A DNA stretch of 64,000 bases from Gemmatimonadota bacterium (GCA_022340865.1 JAJDNC010000065.1:1-64000), one strand, 5' to 3'; shown: positions 34,223-43,543, counted from the first letter of the stretch. Program-made: numbers and translations. The notes: a model not told the origin generated them from the sequence alone.

Positions 34223-34987
34223 CTACCCCTGCCCTTCGGGGATCTTGAGACGGTACCCGAAGCCACGAATGGTCTCGATCCAGTCTCCGACGGGCCCCAG
34301 CTTCGAGCGCAGCCGGCGCACGTGCATGTCCACCGTGCGCGTCTGGATGCGGTCCGAGACACCCGCCTCCACGTCCCACGCCTTCTCCAAAAGCTGCCTC
34401 CGGCTCTGCGTGCGGCCGCGGCGCTCGATGAGGGCCTGGAGCAGGCGGAACTCCGTGGGCGTCAGGTTCAGCTCCTCGCCCTCCAGCGACACCTGGTGGG
34501 ACCCCACGTCCACCCTGAGGGGCCCGGCCCGGAGGATCCGTCCTCCCGCGGTGAAGCCCGCCTCCTGGACGCGGCGTAGGATGGCCTGGACCCTCAGGAC
34601 CAGCTCACGGGGGCTGAACGGCTTGGTCAGATAGTCGTCGGCGCCCATCTCGAAGCCCTTGATGCGATCCTCCTGCTCCCGCTTCGCGGTGAGCACCAGC
34701 ACGGGAATGTGGGCCGTGGCGGGCTCGTCCTTGAGCCTCTGGAGCACCTCGTCGCCGCTCACGCCGGGGAGCATGCGGTCGAGGACCACCAGGTCCGGAA
34801 TGTCCCTCCCCACGGCCTGCAGGGCCTCGGTGCCCGTCCCGGCCGTCTCCACGCGGAAGCCCTCGCGCGTGAGCTGGTACGCGATGAGTGCAGCGATGTC
34901 GCGCTCGTCCTCCACCACGAGGACGCGTTGAACGCCTGCGGCTCCGGCAGACTTTTCCATATCGCTCTTCATCAGGGTCTGGTTCAC
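34223..34987 (-). CDS. phoB: PhoB-type response regulator
   Basis: 254 aa OmpR/PhoB family. The receiver domain has the acidic pair in VVEDERD, the phosphorylated Asp in LVVLDRMLPG, and the Lys in DYLTKPFSP. The winged-helix C-terminus includes LTPTEFRLLQALIERRGRTQSRRQLLEKAW and VDMHVRRLRSKLG...IETIRGFGYRL. GTG at 34987 or ATG at 34972 could start it. It lies 58 nt after the isopropylmalate-synthase-like gene. Confidence 0.95.
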   Translation of the reverse strand: MNQTLMKSDMEKSAGAAGVQRVLVVEDERDIAALIAYQLTREGFRVETAGTGTEALQAVGRDIPDLVVLDRMLPGVSGDEVLQRLKDEPATAHIPVLVLTAKREQEDRIKGFEMGADDYLTKPFSPRELVLRVQAILRRVQEAGFTAGGRILRAGPLRVDVGSHQVSLEGEELNLTPTEFRLLQALIERRGRTQSRRQLLEKAWDVEAGVSDRIQTRTVDMHVRRLRSKLGPVGDWIETIRGFGYRLKIPEGQG

Positions 34988-35045
34988 GTGAGCTTCCTGA
35001 AGGGGGATGTCGCCGGCCGTGGGAGCGCCGGGGCTTCACTCCCCG

Positions 35046-36278
35046 TCAGGCACCCCTGCAGAGCACCTCGAGCTCCTCCTCGGTCAACGTGTGGTCGGTG
35101 TGCTTCGCCGCCTCGAACAACCTCGTGCACAGCGCCTCGTCTTCGGGGTCGCGTCCGTGCTCGCTCAACCAGTACTTCACGTTCGAGAGTCCGGACATGG
35201 GTCCGATCTCGATGCGTTGGCGGCGGCCGACCATCGATGCCGGAACCCCGGAGTACACGCGGTCGGCGAGCCAGGTGTCGCCCTTCCCCTTGGCCTTCAC
35301 GATGGCCGCCGCGTGGACGCCGGTCCCCGTGCGGTACGCATCCTCCCCCACCACGGGATAGGAGTGCACCAGGGGCACCCGCAGCGCCTGCGCCGTGAGC
35401 TCGCAGTACTCCGGGAGCATCGTCAGGTCCGCCTCGTGCGCCCCCAGGAGCACGAGGTTGACGAGCAAGAGGTCCATCTCGGTGTTGCCGCAGCGCTCCC
35501 CGACGCCGAGGGCCGTGCCGTGTATCCGGGTGGCGCCGGCCTCGACGGCCGCCAGCGCGTTGGCCAGGCCGAAGCCCCGGTCGCGGTGGCCGTGCCAGTC
35601 CACGCCGACGTCCTCGCCCGACGGCTTCACGATCTCCTCGATGACGAAGCGCACCAGCGCCCGGGCTCCCTCCGGCGTGGCATGGCCCACCGTGTCGGCG
35701 ATGCACAGCCTCCTGGCGCCCCACTCGATGGCGTGTCCGTACAGCGCCTTGAGCACTTCGGGTCTCGCCCGCGTGGTGTCCTCGGTGACCATCATCACCG
35801 GAAGACCTTCGCGTACCGCGAACGTCACGGCTTCCTCGGAGGTCGCCAGCATGCGGTCCAGCGTCCACCCCTCGGCGTACTGGCGTATGGGCGAGCTGCC
35901 GATGAACGTGCACGCCTCGATGGCCATGCCGACCTTCTGGGAGATCTCCGCCACCGGGCGCACGTCGGCCACCACGGTGCGCGCCGCGCAGTTCGCCCGG
36001 ATGGCGAGACCGCCCTCCACGATCTCCCGTGCCAGCGCCGTGACGGCCTCCACCGCACGGGGCCCGGCGCCGGGCAGACCGATGTCGGCGGTGTCGATGC
36101 CCAGGCGATCCATGAGGTGCAGAAGCCGGATCTTGTCCTCGATGGGCGGATCCACCACCGACGGATTCTGGAGGCCGTCGCGCAGCGTCTCGTCGTCCAG
36201 CTCCACCCGGCCCACGCCGGACCAGTCGAAGGACGAGCTCGACAGGTTCCAATCGTGGATCAGCTCCTGCTCGTCCAT
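35046..36278 (-). CDS. Isopropylmalate/homocitrate-synthase family enzyme (DRE-TIM)
   Basis: 410 aa with the DRE-TIM barrel signatures: DDETLRDGLQ near the start, the GVGERCGNTEMD loop typical of isopropylmalate synthases, and the metal-site region written as VDWHGHRDRGFG where canonical family members have HxHND. The sequence lacks the C-terminal LeuA regulatory domain. It could be LeuA, citramalate or homocitrate synthase, or a related lyase. Start is the ATG at 36278 (MDEQELIHDWNL). Confidence 0.85.
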   Translation of the reverse strand: MDEQELIHDWNLSSSSFDWSGVGRVELDDETLRDGLQNPSVVDPPIEDKIRLLHLMDRLGIDTADIGLPGAGPRAVEAVTALAREIVEGGLAIRANCAARTVVADVRPVAEISQKVGMAIEACTFIGSSPIRQYAEGWTLDRMLATSEEAVTFAVREGLPVMMVTEDTTRARPEVLKALYGHAIEWGARRLCIADTVGHATPEGARALVRFVIEEIVKPSGEDVGVDWHGHRDRGFGLANALAAVEAGATRIHGTALGVGERCGNTEMDLLLVNLVLLGAHEADLTMLPEYCELTAQALRVPLVHSYPVVGEDAYRTGTGVHAAAIVKAKGKGDTWLADRVYSGVPASMVGRRQRIEIGPMSGLSNVKYWLSEHGRDPEDEALCTRLFEAAKHTDHTLTEEELEVLCRGA

Positions 36279-36565
36279 GGCCCCCTCGGCGCGGTGTGGT
36301 CGATCCCGGATGAGGCCCAAACATAGACTAGGCTCCAGAGCGCGTCCAAAGGTCCCTCACGACGGGCGATCCCCGGGGGGCCGAGCCGGCCACCGCACGA
36401 ACCCGTTGCGCGCCGGGACTCCGTCGGCGCCCGAACTCTGGCATCGAGGTGTAACGGCGCCCCCGACCTCGTGTAACGGAAGGGTAACGCGCACCCCGAT
36501 CGTGCATTGCCCCCTGGCCCGGCGGTAACGACCTTCCTCCCGTTCCTCGCATCGCGGCGGACGGC

Positions 36566-37768
36566 ATGGACGACCTCCTCAGACAGATCCGAGACGACCC
36601 TCGCGTGCGACGGGCCGAGAGCTCCGTGCTGGCCGGTGACGCCACCACGGTGGCCCAACAGGTCCTCCTCACCCGCATCCCGGCTCCCCCCTTCAGGGAG
36701 GAGGCGCGGGGGCGCCGCATGGCGGAGCTCATGGCCGCTGAAGGGCTCGAGGACGTCACAGTGGACGGGACGGGCAACGTCCTCGGGCACGTTCGCGGCG
36801 CCGAGGACGGCGCCCCGGTGGTCGTCTCGGCCCACCTGGACACGATCTTCACGGCCGACACGCCCGTCGCCGTGCGGGAGGAGGGAGACCGTCTGCTGGG
36901 GCCCGGGATCTCGGACGACGGCCGGGGCCTCGCGGTGCTCCTGGCCGTGGCCAGGGCGCTCCACGAGACCGGACTGCGCCTCCGCTCGCCGGTGCTCTTC
37001 GCGGCCACGGTGGGCGAGGAGGGGCCCGGGAACCTCCGCGGCGTGCGTCACCTCTTCGGACCCGACGGAGCGGGCGTGGGAGCGGCGGCATTCGTGTCCG
37101 TGGACGGAGCGGGCCTGGACCGGATCGTCACGCGGGGCGTGGGATCGCGCAGGTTCCGCATCACCGTACGCGGGCCCGGCGGTCACTCCTGGGTGGACTG
37201 GGGGCTCGCCAACCCCATCCACGCCCTGGGTGCCACCGTCGGCCGACTCGCCGCCCTGGAGCTCCCCACCGATCCGCTGGGCACCCTCACCGTGGCCCGC
37301 TGGGGAGGTGGCACCAGCATCAACGCCATCCCGCAGGAGGCGTGGGCCGAGGTGGACGCGCGCAGCGAGTCGGAGGCGACTCTGACGCGGGTGGAGGACG
37401 CGCTCCGCGCCACGGTGGAGAGCAGCGTCGCGGAAGCCGCGGCCCATGCCGCCGGAGGTGGCCTCTCCGTGGAGGTCGACGTGTTGGGCGTGCGCCCCGG
37501 CGGCGCCACCCCCACCGACTCCGACGTGGTGCGCGCCGCGGTGGCGGCGACTCGCGCCGTGGGCGTGGAGCCGACGCTCTCGTGCTCGTCCACCGACGCC
37601 AACGTGCCTATGGCCGCGGGGATCCCGGCGGCGACGATGGGCGGAGGCGGCGAGGCCGGCCTCGCCCACACCACCGACGAGTGGTACCGGAACCGCAGGG
37701 GCCCGGAAGGGGTGTTGCGGGCTCTGTACCTCCTGCTCCTGCTGGCGGGACTCGTGCCGGGCGTGTGA
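36566..37768 (+). CDS. M20-family metallopeptidase/amidohydrolase
   Basis: 400 aa. The zinc ligands are visible in order: VVSAHLDTIF (His-Asp), GISDDGRGLAVLL (bridging Asp), VGEEGPGN (Glu-Glu), DGAG, and a late His in AHTTDEW. The dimerisation domain is seen around RITVRGPGGHSWVDWG. There is no signal peptide. Members hydrolyse peptides or acylated amino acids, and the substrate is unknown. Confidence 0.92.
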   Translation: MDDLLRQIRDDPRVRRAESSVLAGDATTVAQQVLLTRIPAPPFREEARGRRMAELMAAEGLEDVTVDGTGNVLGHVRGAEDGAPVVVSAHLDTIFTADTPVAVREEGDRLLGPGISDDGRGLAVLLAVARALHETGLRLRSPVLFAATVGEEGPGNLRGVRHLFGPDGAGVGAAAFVSVDGAGLDRIVTRGVGSRRFRITVRGPGGHSWVDWGLANPIHALGATVGRLAALELPTDPLGTLTVARWGGGTSINAIPQEAWAEVDARSESEATLTRVEDALRATVESSVAEAAAHAAGGGLSVEVDVLGVRPGGATPTDSDVVRAAVAATRAVGVEPTLSCSSTDANVPMAAGIPAATMGGGGEAGLAHTTDEWYRNRRGPEGVLRALYLLLLLAGLVPGV

Positions 37769-37809
37769 AATCGGCGCAGGGCCTCGTCAGGCTCCGGGGG
37801 CCTCGGTGC

Positions 37810-37831
37810 GGCGTACCATCACAGGTACGCC
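37810..37831. terminator. Stem-loop between convergent genes
   Basis: GGCGTACC and GGTACGCC form a perfect 8-bp stem with an ATCACA loop. It sits between the ends of the peptidase (37768) and the nucleotidyltransferase (37961) genes, as a shared terminator would. No strong T-run. Confidence 0.45.
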
Positions 37832-37960
37832 TCCCTCGCCCTCCTCGCCTTCCTTGCCCTGCATCCGATTTGACACGCCCCATTACATCCGGACGCGTCG
37901 CTCGCCAACCTCCGGCTCCGGGCGTCGCAGCACCGGCGGCGGTCCCAGCTTCAGGACCCC

Positions 37961-38962
37961 CTACCCGTCCCCCTCCACCACGGAGTGGTCCGTCACGCTC
38001 AGCGTACCCGCTACGTCGCGCACCTGCGCATGAGCACCTACCAGCGAGTCGTGCAGGCGCGCGCGCTCCAGGACCGCGTGCTGTCCCACAACGGTGTCGC
38101 GGAGCTCGCACCCCTCGGCCCGCGTGCCGCGCTCCAGCGTGACGTTGGGTCCGATGCGCCCTCCGCGCACCAGCACGCCTTCCTCCAGGCGGACGGGCTC
38201 GACGATCTCGGCGCCGTCCACGGACGCCGAGGGATCGATGCCGCCACGCGTGGTGGCCAGGAGATGGCCGTTGGTCTCCAGGAGCGTCTCGGGCTTGCCC
38301 GCGTCCCACCACCCCTCCACCGGTGCGGTGAGGATGCGGGAGCCGTGATCCACCATGTACTGGAAGGCGTCGGTGAGGTAGAACTCCCCCGAGGGTCCCG
38401 GAGGGGACTCCAGCGTGTGGTGGATCCCCTCGTAGAGAAGGGCGTGGTCGCGGATGTAGTAGAGACCGATGTTGGCGAGCTTCGAGATGGGCTCCTTCGG
38501 CTTCTCGACGATGCGCGCCATGGTGCCGTCGTCCTGGGTTACGATGACGCCGAATCTCTGGTAGTCCTCGACCTCCTTCGCCCAGATGACGCCCGCGTAG
38601 GTCGCGTCCAGCGTGCGCACCAGCGAGTAGTCCACCTCGAGCACGGCATCGGCGAAGACCACGAGGAGCTCGTCGTCCACGAAGGGCTCGGCCAGCGCCA
38701 CGGCTCCGGCGGTGCCGTCCTGGACCTCCTGCAGGACATAGTGCGCGTGCACATCGGGATACTCCCGCTTCACCCACGCCTCCATCTCCTCGCGCAGGTG
38801 CCCCACGATGAGCACCATCTCGTGGATGCCCACCCTCAGGAGATCGTCGAGGATGTAGCTCAGAACGGGCTTCCCTGCGACCTTGAGCAGGGGCTTGGGG
38901 GTATGGTGGGTGTGCGGCCGGAGTCGCGTACCTTTTCCGGCCAGAGGTATGATGGCTTTCAT
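37961..38962 (-). CDS. Sugar-1-phosphate nucleotidyltransferase with hexapeptide tail
   Basis: 333 aa. The N-terminal domain opens with IPLAGKGTRLRPHTHHTPKP, the NTP-binding loop of RmlA/GlmU-like enzymes, followed by VFADAVLEVD and GEFYLTDAFQYM. The C-terminal ~100 residues have left-handed beta-helix repeats (IGPNVTLERGTRAEGCEL, VVGQHAVLERARL). It makes NDP-sugars for cell-surface glycans; the sugar is not clear. It lies divergent from the SIMPL gene. Confidence 0.92.
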   Translation of the reverse strand: MKAIIPLAGKGTRLRPHTHHTPKPLLKVAGKPVLSYILDDLLRVGIHEMVLIVGHLREEMEAWVKREYPDVHAHYVLQEVQDGTAGAVALAEPFVDDELLVVFADAVLEVDYSLVRTLDATYAGVIWAKEVEDYQRFGVIVTQDDGTMARIVEKPKEPISKLANIGLYYIRDHALLYEGIHHTLESPPGPSGEFYLTDAFQYMVDHGSRILTAPVEGWWDAGKPETLLETNGHLLATTRGGIDPSASVDGAEIVEPVRLEEGVLVRGGRIGPNVTLERGTRAEGCELRDTVVGQHAVLERARLHDSLVGAHAQVRDVAGTLSVTDHSVVEGDG

Positions 38963-39072
38963 CGCGCTCGGAGGTGGCGGGACGGCTTGCGGGCGCGAAA
39001 CAATATCCGGAGATCCGGTGCCGTGTAAACCGGGCCGTCCGTAACGGATCGCCGAACGAGAGGGGACTTCCC

Positions 39073-39894
39073 ATGAGATCACCTTGTCGGATTCCCGTCC
39101 TGCTGCTGGGCCTCGCGGCCTGTGGAGGCCCGCCGGCTGCCTCTCAGCCCACGCCCCCACGTCCCTCCGACCCGCTGGCACACGCGTACGTCTACGAGGT
39201 GCCCTCCGGGCAGCAGACCCCACAGACGAAGCCGAGTCAGCAGACGCCCCCCACCATCGAGGTGACCGGCACCGCGACGGTGTCGCTGCCCGCCGACTTG
39301 GCTCAGGTGAGCTTCGCGGTGGAGACCCGCGAGAAGGAGGCGGGGACGGCTTCGGCGGCCAACGCCGCGCTCATGTCCCGGGTCATCGCCGCGCTCAAGG
39401 CGACGGCGCTGCCGGGTCTGCACATCGAGACGTACGGGTACGCGCTCAGCCCCGAGTACTCGATCCCGACCCCCCAGACGAACCGCACGCGGGTCATCGC
39501 CGGATACACGGCCTTGAACAACATCCGCGTCACCCTCACCGACGTGCAGGCGGTGGGCAAGGCCGTGGACACGGCCATCGGCGCCGGCGCAAACCGGGTG
39601 TCGTCCCTCTCGTTCACGGCGTCCGAGACCGCCGACGCACGCCGGCAGGCCCTCTCCCAGGCCGTTGCCGAGGCCCGGGGGCAGGCGGAGGCCATCGCCG
39701 CCGCGCTGGGCCGCGAGCTCGGACCGCCCCTGGAGATCAACGGCAGGGCCCAGAACCCCCAGCCGGTTCAGCCCATGATGCTCGCGGAGGCGGCCCGGGC
39801 CGCCCCGGCCACACCCGTCGAGGCCGGCGAACAGAAGGTCACCGCCTCGGTAACCATCCGTTTCGCTCTGGGACCGGAGAAGCCCGCCAGGTGA
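39073..39894 (+). CDS. SIMPL-domain (DUF541) lipoprotein
   Basis: 273-aa lipoprotein (lipobox LLLGLAAC) with a SIMPL domain: IEVTGTATVSLPADLAQVSFAVETREKEAGTASAANAALMSRVIAAL at the start, then GYTALNNIRVTLTDVQAVGKAVDTAIGAGANRVSSLSFT. SIMPL proteins are periplasmic and linked to oxidative stress. The stop overlaps the next gene as GTGA, starting a chain of coupled genes. Confidence 0.88.
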   Translation: MRSPCRIPVLLLGLAACGGPPAASQPTPPRPSDPLAHAYVYEVPSGQQTPQTKPSQQTPPTIEVTGTATVSLPADLAQVSFAVETREKEAGTASAANAALMSRVIAALKATALPGLHIETYGYALSPEYSIPTPQTNRTRVIAGYTALNNIRVTLTDVQAVGKAVDTAIGAGANRVSSLSFTASETADARRQALSQAVAEARGQAEAIAAALGRELGPPLEINGRAQNPQPVQPMMLAEAARAAPATPVEAGEQKVTASVTIRFALGPEKPAR

Positions 39895-40316
39895 GCACGC
39901 CGGCGGGAGGGGGACCGACCACGACGGCGCAGACCGATCCGCGGTCCCCGGACTCCCACCTGCGGGGACGCACGTACGCCATCTTCTTCGACGAGGTGTG
40001 GCGGTCCGCGTCCGCGTTGGCGGAGGGCGGCATGCGCCGGTGGGCTCTCCTGCGCTCGGACGACGAGGCCGGGGTCATCGAGGCCGTCGCCACGTCGGGG
40101 GTTCTGAAGGCGACCGACCACGTGGACATCTCGGTGGGGCTGGACGAGAACGGACAGACCCGGGTCGACATGACCGTCACCACCGACAAGCCGCTCTTCG
40201 GCATCGGCCGGGGGCGGAGGCTCGTGCGGCGGTTCTTCGCGCGGCTGGACGCCCGCATGAGAGCGACCCCCGCCCAGATCCTCGACGCGTCGCGCCGGCA
40301 GTCGTGGAGCACGTGA
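39891..40316 (+). CDS. Conserved-looking protein of unknown function
   Basis: 141 aa starting at a GTG that overlaps the SIMPL stop (GTGA). It has no signal peptide, TM helix or recognised motif. The composition is that of a globular alpha/beta protein (GRTYAIFFDEVWRSASALAEGGMRRWALL), with a basic C-terminus (RRFFARLDARMRATPAQILDASRR). Position and coupling support that it is a real gene. Confidence 0.65.
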   Translation: MSTPAGGGPTTTAQTDPRSPDSHLRGRTYAIFFDEVWRSASALAEGGMRRWALLRSDDEAGVIEAVATSGVLKATDHVDISVGLDENGQTRVDMTVTTDKPLFGIGRGRRLVRRFFARLDARMRATPAQILDASRRQSWST

Positions 40317-40342
40317 GGAGATCGGGCTACCTTTTCGCGGTC

Positions 40343-41299
40343 ATGAAGCGACCTCCCCTTCTGGTGCTGCTGGCGGCTCTCGCCTCCCTCGCGGCGGCGT
40401 GCGGCCGCTCCGAGCCCGGGACGCACGAATCGCCGGCCTCCACCCCCGCCGAGAGCAGCACCTCCGGAAACTCACACGGGCGCGTTTACGAACGGAACTT
40501 CGTGTTCATGACGCTGACGAAGGACAGCACGGTCATCGTGCCCTGGCTCTTCACCACCGCGACGCTTCCCGGCACCGAGGACCGCGAGGTGCGAGGCTAC
40601 CTCGCCCGCGGTGGTGTCTGGGACCCGTTCTACCACCAGGAATGGGAGACGCCGCCGTCGCGGGCGCCCTGGCGGATCCTGCCCCACGGGAACCTCCACC
40701 TCCTGGTGGGAAACGCGGACGCCATCGAGGGCCTGGTCTTCGAGGATGGGCCCCGCAAGCTCGAGTTGGACATGTCCAACTCGCTCATCACCTGGACCGG
40801 GAGGCGCGGCCAGCAGTTCCAGCTCCTCAACGCCGCGGTCTACCTCTCGGATCAGCGCATTCCCGGAGTCGCCCTGGACATGAGCCGGGCGCGCGAGTCC
40901 CGGGAGACTCAATCCGGCGACTGGGCGTTCCTCGTCTCGGGCGATTCGTTGCAGATGGTCCTGGAGAACCCCACCGCCGCCAGCCCGGGCACCAACGGAG
41001 CGTACCGGGCGTGGGCCCGCCTGGACTTCCGGGATCTCCACTGGCCCGAGGTGACCGTGAATTGGGCCGAGGTGCGTGCGTATCAGCCGGCCCATCAGGA
41101 CGTGCCCGTGTCCTGGACCCTCAAGTCCGACGACGAGGACCTCGGCGGCACGCTCCACGTGGAGTCCGCCCAGATCCAGGCCGGCGAAGGGAAGGGCCCC
41201 CTGCTCCCGGTGGACGCGCTCTTCACCGTGTCGGGAACCGTACGCATCCAGGGGACCGCGTATCGGGTGCTCGGAATCTTCCGCCACACGCGCTCGTGA
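40343..41299 (+). CDS. Lipoprotein of unknown function
   Basis: 318-aa lipoprotein (lipobox LASLAAAC) with a Ser/Thr/Pro-rich linker and a beta-rich mature domain (FVFMTLTKDSTVIVPWLFTTATLPG, YRAWARLDFRDLHWPEVTVNWAEVRAY). No family is recognised. Its stop overlaps the start of the DUF445 gene (GTGA), so they are made together. Confidence 0.75.
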   Translation: MKRPPLLVLLAALASLAAACGRSEPGTHESPASTPAESSTSGNSHGRVYERNFVFMTLTKDSTVIVPWLFTTATLPGTEDREVRGYLARGGVWDPFYHQEWETPPSRAPWRILPHGNLHLLVGNADAIEGLVFEDGPRKLELDMSNSLITWTGRRGQQFQLLNAAVYLSDQRIPGVALDMSRARESRETQSGDWAFLVSGDSLQMVLENPTAASPGTNGAYRAWARLDFRDLHWPEVTVNWAEVRAYQPAHQDVPVSWTLKSDDEDLGGTLHVESAQIQAGEGKGPLLPVDALFTVSGTVRIQGTAYRVLGIFRHTRS

Positions 41300-42864
41300 C
41301 CGACGCCCTCGTTCGGGACCTGGTGACGATCCTGTTCGGCGCCCTCGCGGGAGGGCTGACGAACGGCGTGGCCATCTGGATGCTCTTCCACCCCTACGTG
41401 CCGCCCAAGGTGGGGCGCTGGCGCGTCCGCTTCTTCCAGGGCGCGGTGCCCAAGAATCAGCCCCGCCTGGCGGCGGCCATCGGCCGCACCGTGGGCAACC
41501 GCCTGCTGACCTCGGAGGACCTCACGCGCACCTTCGCCGACGTCGAGTTCCGCTCGGCTTTCGACAAGCGGCTGGGCATCTTCCTCGACGATGTCCTCGA
41601 GCGTGAGCGCGGCTCCATCCGGGACCTGATCCCGGCACCGGTCCTGTCGGAGGTGGAGGCGGTTCTCGACGACGTGGTGGAGCTGGCCCTCTCCCGCCTC
41701 GCGGAGTACCTGGCCTCGGAGCGCTTCGAGGAGGCGGTGGAGCGCCGAACCGACGAGCTCGTGGACGCCGTGGCGGATGAGCCCATCGGCGACATCCTGA
41801 CCCCGGCGCGCGGCGCCGCGGTCGAAGAGGCGGTGAACGAGTGGCTCGGGGACCTGGTGGAGAGCGAGGACTTCCAGGCCGCCGTGGAGGACTACATCGG
41901 ACGCGCTTCGCGCAGGCTGCTCGCCCCGTCGCGGACGTTCGAGGAGATCCTGCCCCGGGGTCTCGTGGGATCGATGGAGAAGGCCATCGCGGGCTACCTG
42001 CCTCTGGCCATCGCACGGCTGGGCAAGCTGCTGGAGGATCCGAGGGCGCGGCTGCGCCTCGAGTCCACGCTCCACGACCTGCTGCATCGTTTTCTCCAGG
42101 ACCTGAAGTTCCACCAGCGGGTCGTGGCCCGGCTGGTGATGACCGAGGACACTGTGGAGAAGGTGCTGGACACCATCGAGACCGAGGGCGCGGACCGCCT
42201 CTCGGAGATTCTCCGGGATCCGGCCGTCCAGGACGCCATGGCCCGGGGGGTCAACGACGCCATCGTCGACTTCCTGCGCCGTCCTGTCACCTCGGTGCTG
42301 GGCGACCCCGAAGACCCCGACGTTCTGGAGGTGCGCGCGACGCTCACGGACTGGGTGGTGGGCATGGCGCGCGACCCCTCTACCCGCGAGTTCCTGGTGG
42401 AGAAGCTGCATGCCGGCCTGGAGAAGGCGGGAGATCACACCTGGGGCGACGTCCTCCACCGGGTGCCCCGCGAGCGGGTCACCGGATGGATCGTGGCCGC
42501 GGGGCGGAGCGAGCCCGCCGCTCGCGCCTACAAGGAGGGGGTTCGCCGCCTCGCCAACGGCGTGCTGGACCGGCCCATCGGGACGCCCGCCCGGTGGCTC
42601 CCCGAGGGTGCGCCCCAACGTCTCGAGGAAGCCCTCGGGGACCCCATCTGGGAGTGGATGCAGACCCAGGTGCCCGACATCGTTCAGCGCATCGACGTCG
42701 CCCGGCGCGTGGAAGAGAAGGTGCTGGACTTCCCCACGGCGCGCATGGAGGAGCTCGTGCGCAAGGTCACCGACCGGGAGCTCCGCCTCATCGTCAAGCT
42801 GGGCTACGCCCTCGGCGGGCTCGTCGGCCTCCTGCTGGTGGTGGTGAACCGGTTCCTCCGGTGA
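41296..42864 (+). CDS. DUF445-family membrane protein
   Basis: 522 aa. A TM helix at each end (LVTILFGALAGGLTNGVAIWMLFHPY and LGYALGGLVGLLLVVVNRFL) encloses a long charged, largely helical middle domain with repeated DxLxxRLTD-like blocks. This is the YheB/YjiN (DUF445) pattern. The function is unproven in the family and is thought to concern the envelope. Confidence 0.85.
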   Translation: MTDALVRDLVTILFGALAGGLTNGVAIWMLFHPYVPPKVGRWRVRFFQGAVPKNQPRLAAAIGRTVGNRLLTSEDLTRTFADVEFRSAFDKRLGIFLDDVLERERGSIRDLIPAPVLSEVEAVLDDVVELALSRLAEYLASERFEEAVERRTDELVDAVADEPIGDILTPARGAAVEEAVNEWLGDLVESEDFQAAVEDYIGRASRRLLAPSRTFEEILPRGLVGSMEKAIAGYLPLAIARLGKLLEDPRARLRLESTLHDLLHRFLQDLKFHQRVVARLVMTEDTVEKVLDTIETEGADRLSEILRDPAVQDAMARGVNDAIVDFLRRPVTSVLGDPEDPDVLEVRATLTDWVVGMARDPSTREFLVEKLHAGLEKAGDHTWGDVLHRVPRERVTGWIVAAGRSEPAARAYKEGVRRLANGVLDRPIGTPARWLPEGAPQRLEEALGDPIWEWMQTQVPDIVQRIDVARRVEEKVLDFPTARMEELVRKVTDRELRLIVKLGYALGGLVGLLLVVVNRFLR

Positions 42865-42906
42865 TGCAGAGCCCGAGGGCGGCGGCGGGCCGCGGCCACC
42901 CGGCCC

Positions 42907-43167
42907 CTACTCGTCCCGGTCTTCGGGCGACTCCAGGTGGAACGGACGCCGGCTCCGGCTCCTGCGGTCCCTGCGGAGGCCAGGCTTCCGAAAGAGCCAG
43001 GCGAAGGGCGTGAAGACCCGCTTGACCCGGTACGTGCCGCTGCTGCGGTGCCACTCCATGTCGTGCTCGATGTCCTCGGGCGTCTGGGTGTAGCGGCCCG
43101 GCAACCCCAGCCAGAAGCCGAGGGCGAGGGCGACCAAGCCGATGATGATCTTCAGGGCCAGCGACAC
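42907..43167 (-). CDS. Small single-TM protein with basic tail
   Basis: 86 aa from the GTG at 43167, which has GGGAG 7 nt upstream. One N-terminal TM helix (LALKIIIGLVALALGFWLGLPG) then a soluble part rich in Arg (RRDRRSRSRRPFHLES). It resembles small membrane regulators but belongs to no family I recognise. The codon use fits its neighbours. Confidence 0.6.
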   Translation of the reverse strand: MSLALKIIIGLVALALGFWLGLPGRYTQTPEDIEHDMEWHRSSGTYRVKRVFTPFAWLFRKPGLRRDRRSRSRRPFHLESPEDRDE

Positions 43168-43189
43168 GCGCACGCTCCCGGCAGGCACG

Positions 43190-43220
43190 AATGAAACAGG
43201 GCGCCCCTTCGGAGCGCCCC
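43190..43220 (-). terminator. Rho-independent-like terminator after the 53-aa gene
   Basis: On the minus strand GGGCGC pairs with GCGCCC around a 10-nt loop and is followed by TGTTTCATT. It lies about 40 nt past the stop of the small membrane-protein gene at 43256. Confidence 0.5.
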
Positions 43221-43255
43221 GACCCCACACGGTGAGGCCCCCCCGGCTGGACGGA

Positions 43256-43417
43256 TCAGGCCTTGCCGAGGGACTCCAGCACCAGGATCACGAGTCCCGC
43301 GGAGAGGATCGCGGCCACCGTGGTGGTTCCTACGGCCACCATGACCACCACCGACCAGAAGATCGCGTGCGTGAAGAGGAAACCACCGGGTACGAGGTTG
43401 CGTAACGCGGTCAGCAT
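43256..43417 (-). CDS. 53-aa two-helix membrane protein
   Basis: Found by direct translation; starts at the ATG at 43417 and ends at TGA. The product is very hydrophobic, with two predicted helices (THAIFWSVVVMVAVGTTTVAAI and LSAGLVILVLESLGK) and few charges. The ribosome site is weak (GGATCC). A terminator-like hairpin follows. Such tiny proteins are often regulatory or structural, and the function is unknown. Confidence 0.5.
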   Translation of the reverse strand: MLTALRNLVPGGFLFTHAIFWSVVVMVAVGTTTVAAILSAGLVILVLESLGKA

Positions 43418-43543
43418 GGCAGGATCCGTCGAGGGTCTGGGCTCGGATTCAGAGACAATATGGGGAGGTTCGAGCCGTCGGTCGAGGAGGGCGGGCGCGG
43501 AGAGGGACGTCGAGGACCTCCGGCATGGCGTCTCCCCGGACGG

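Noticed and set aside
39040..39050. TCCGTAACGGA before the SIMPL gene
   Set aside because: Same arms as the cytochrome operator but only one central base, so a different spacing; chance palindrome is likely.
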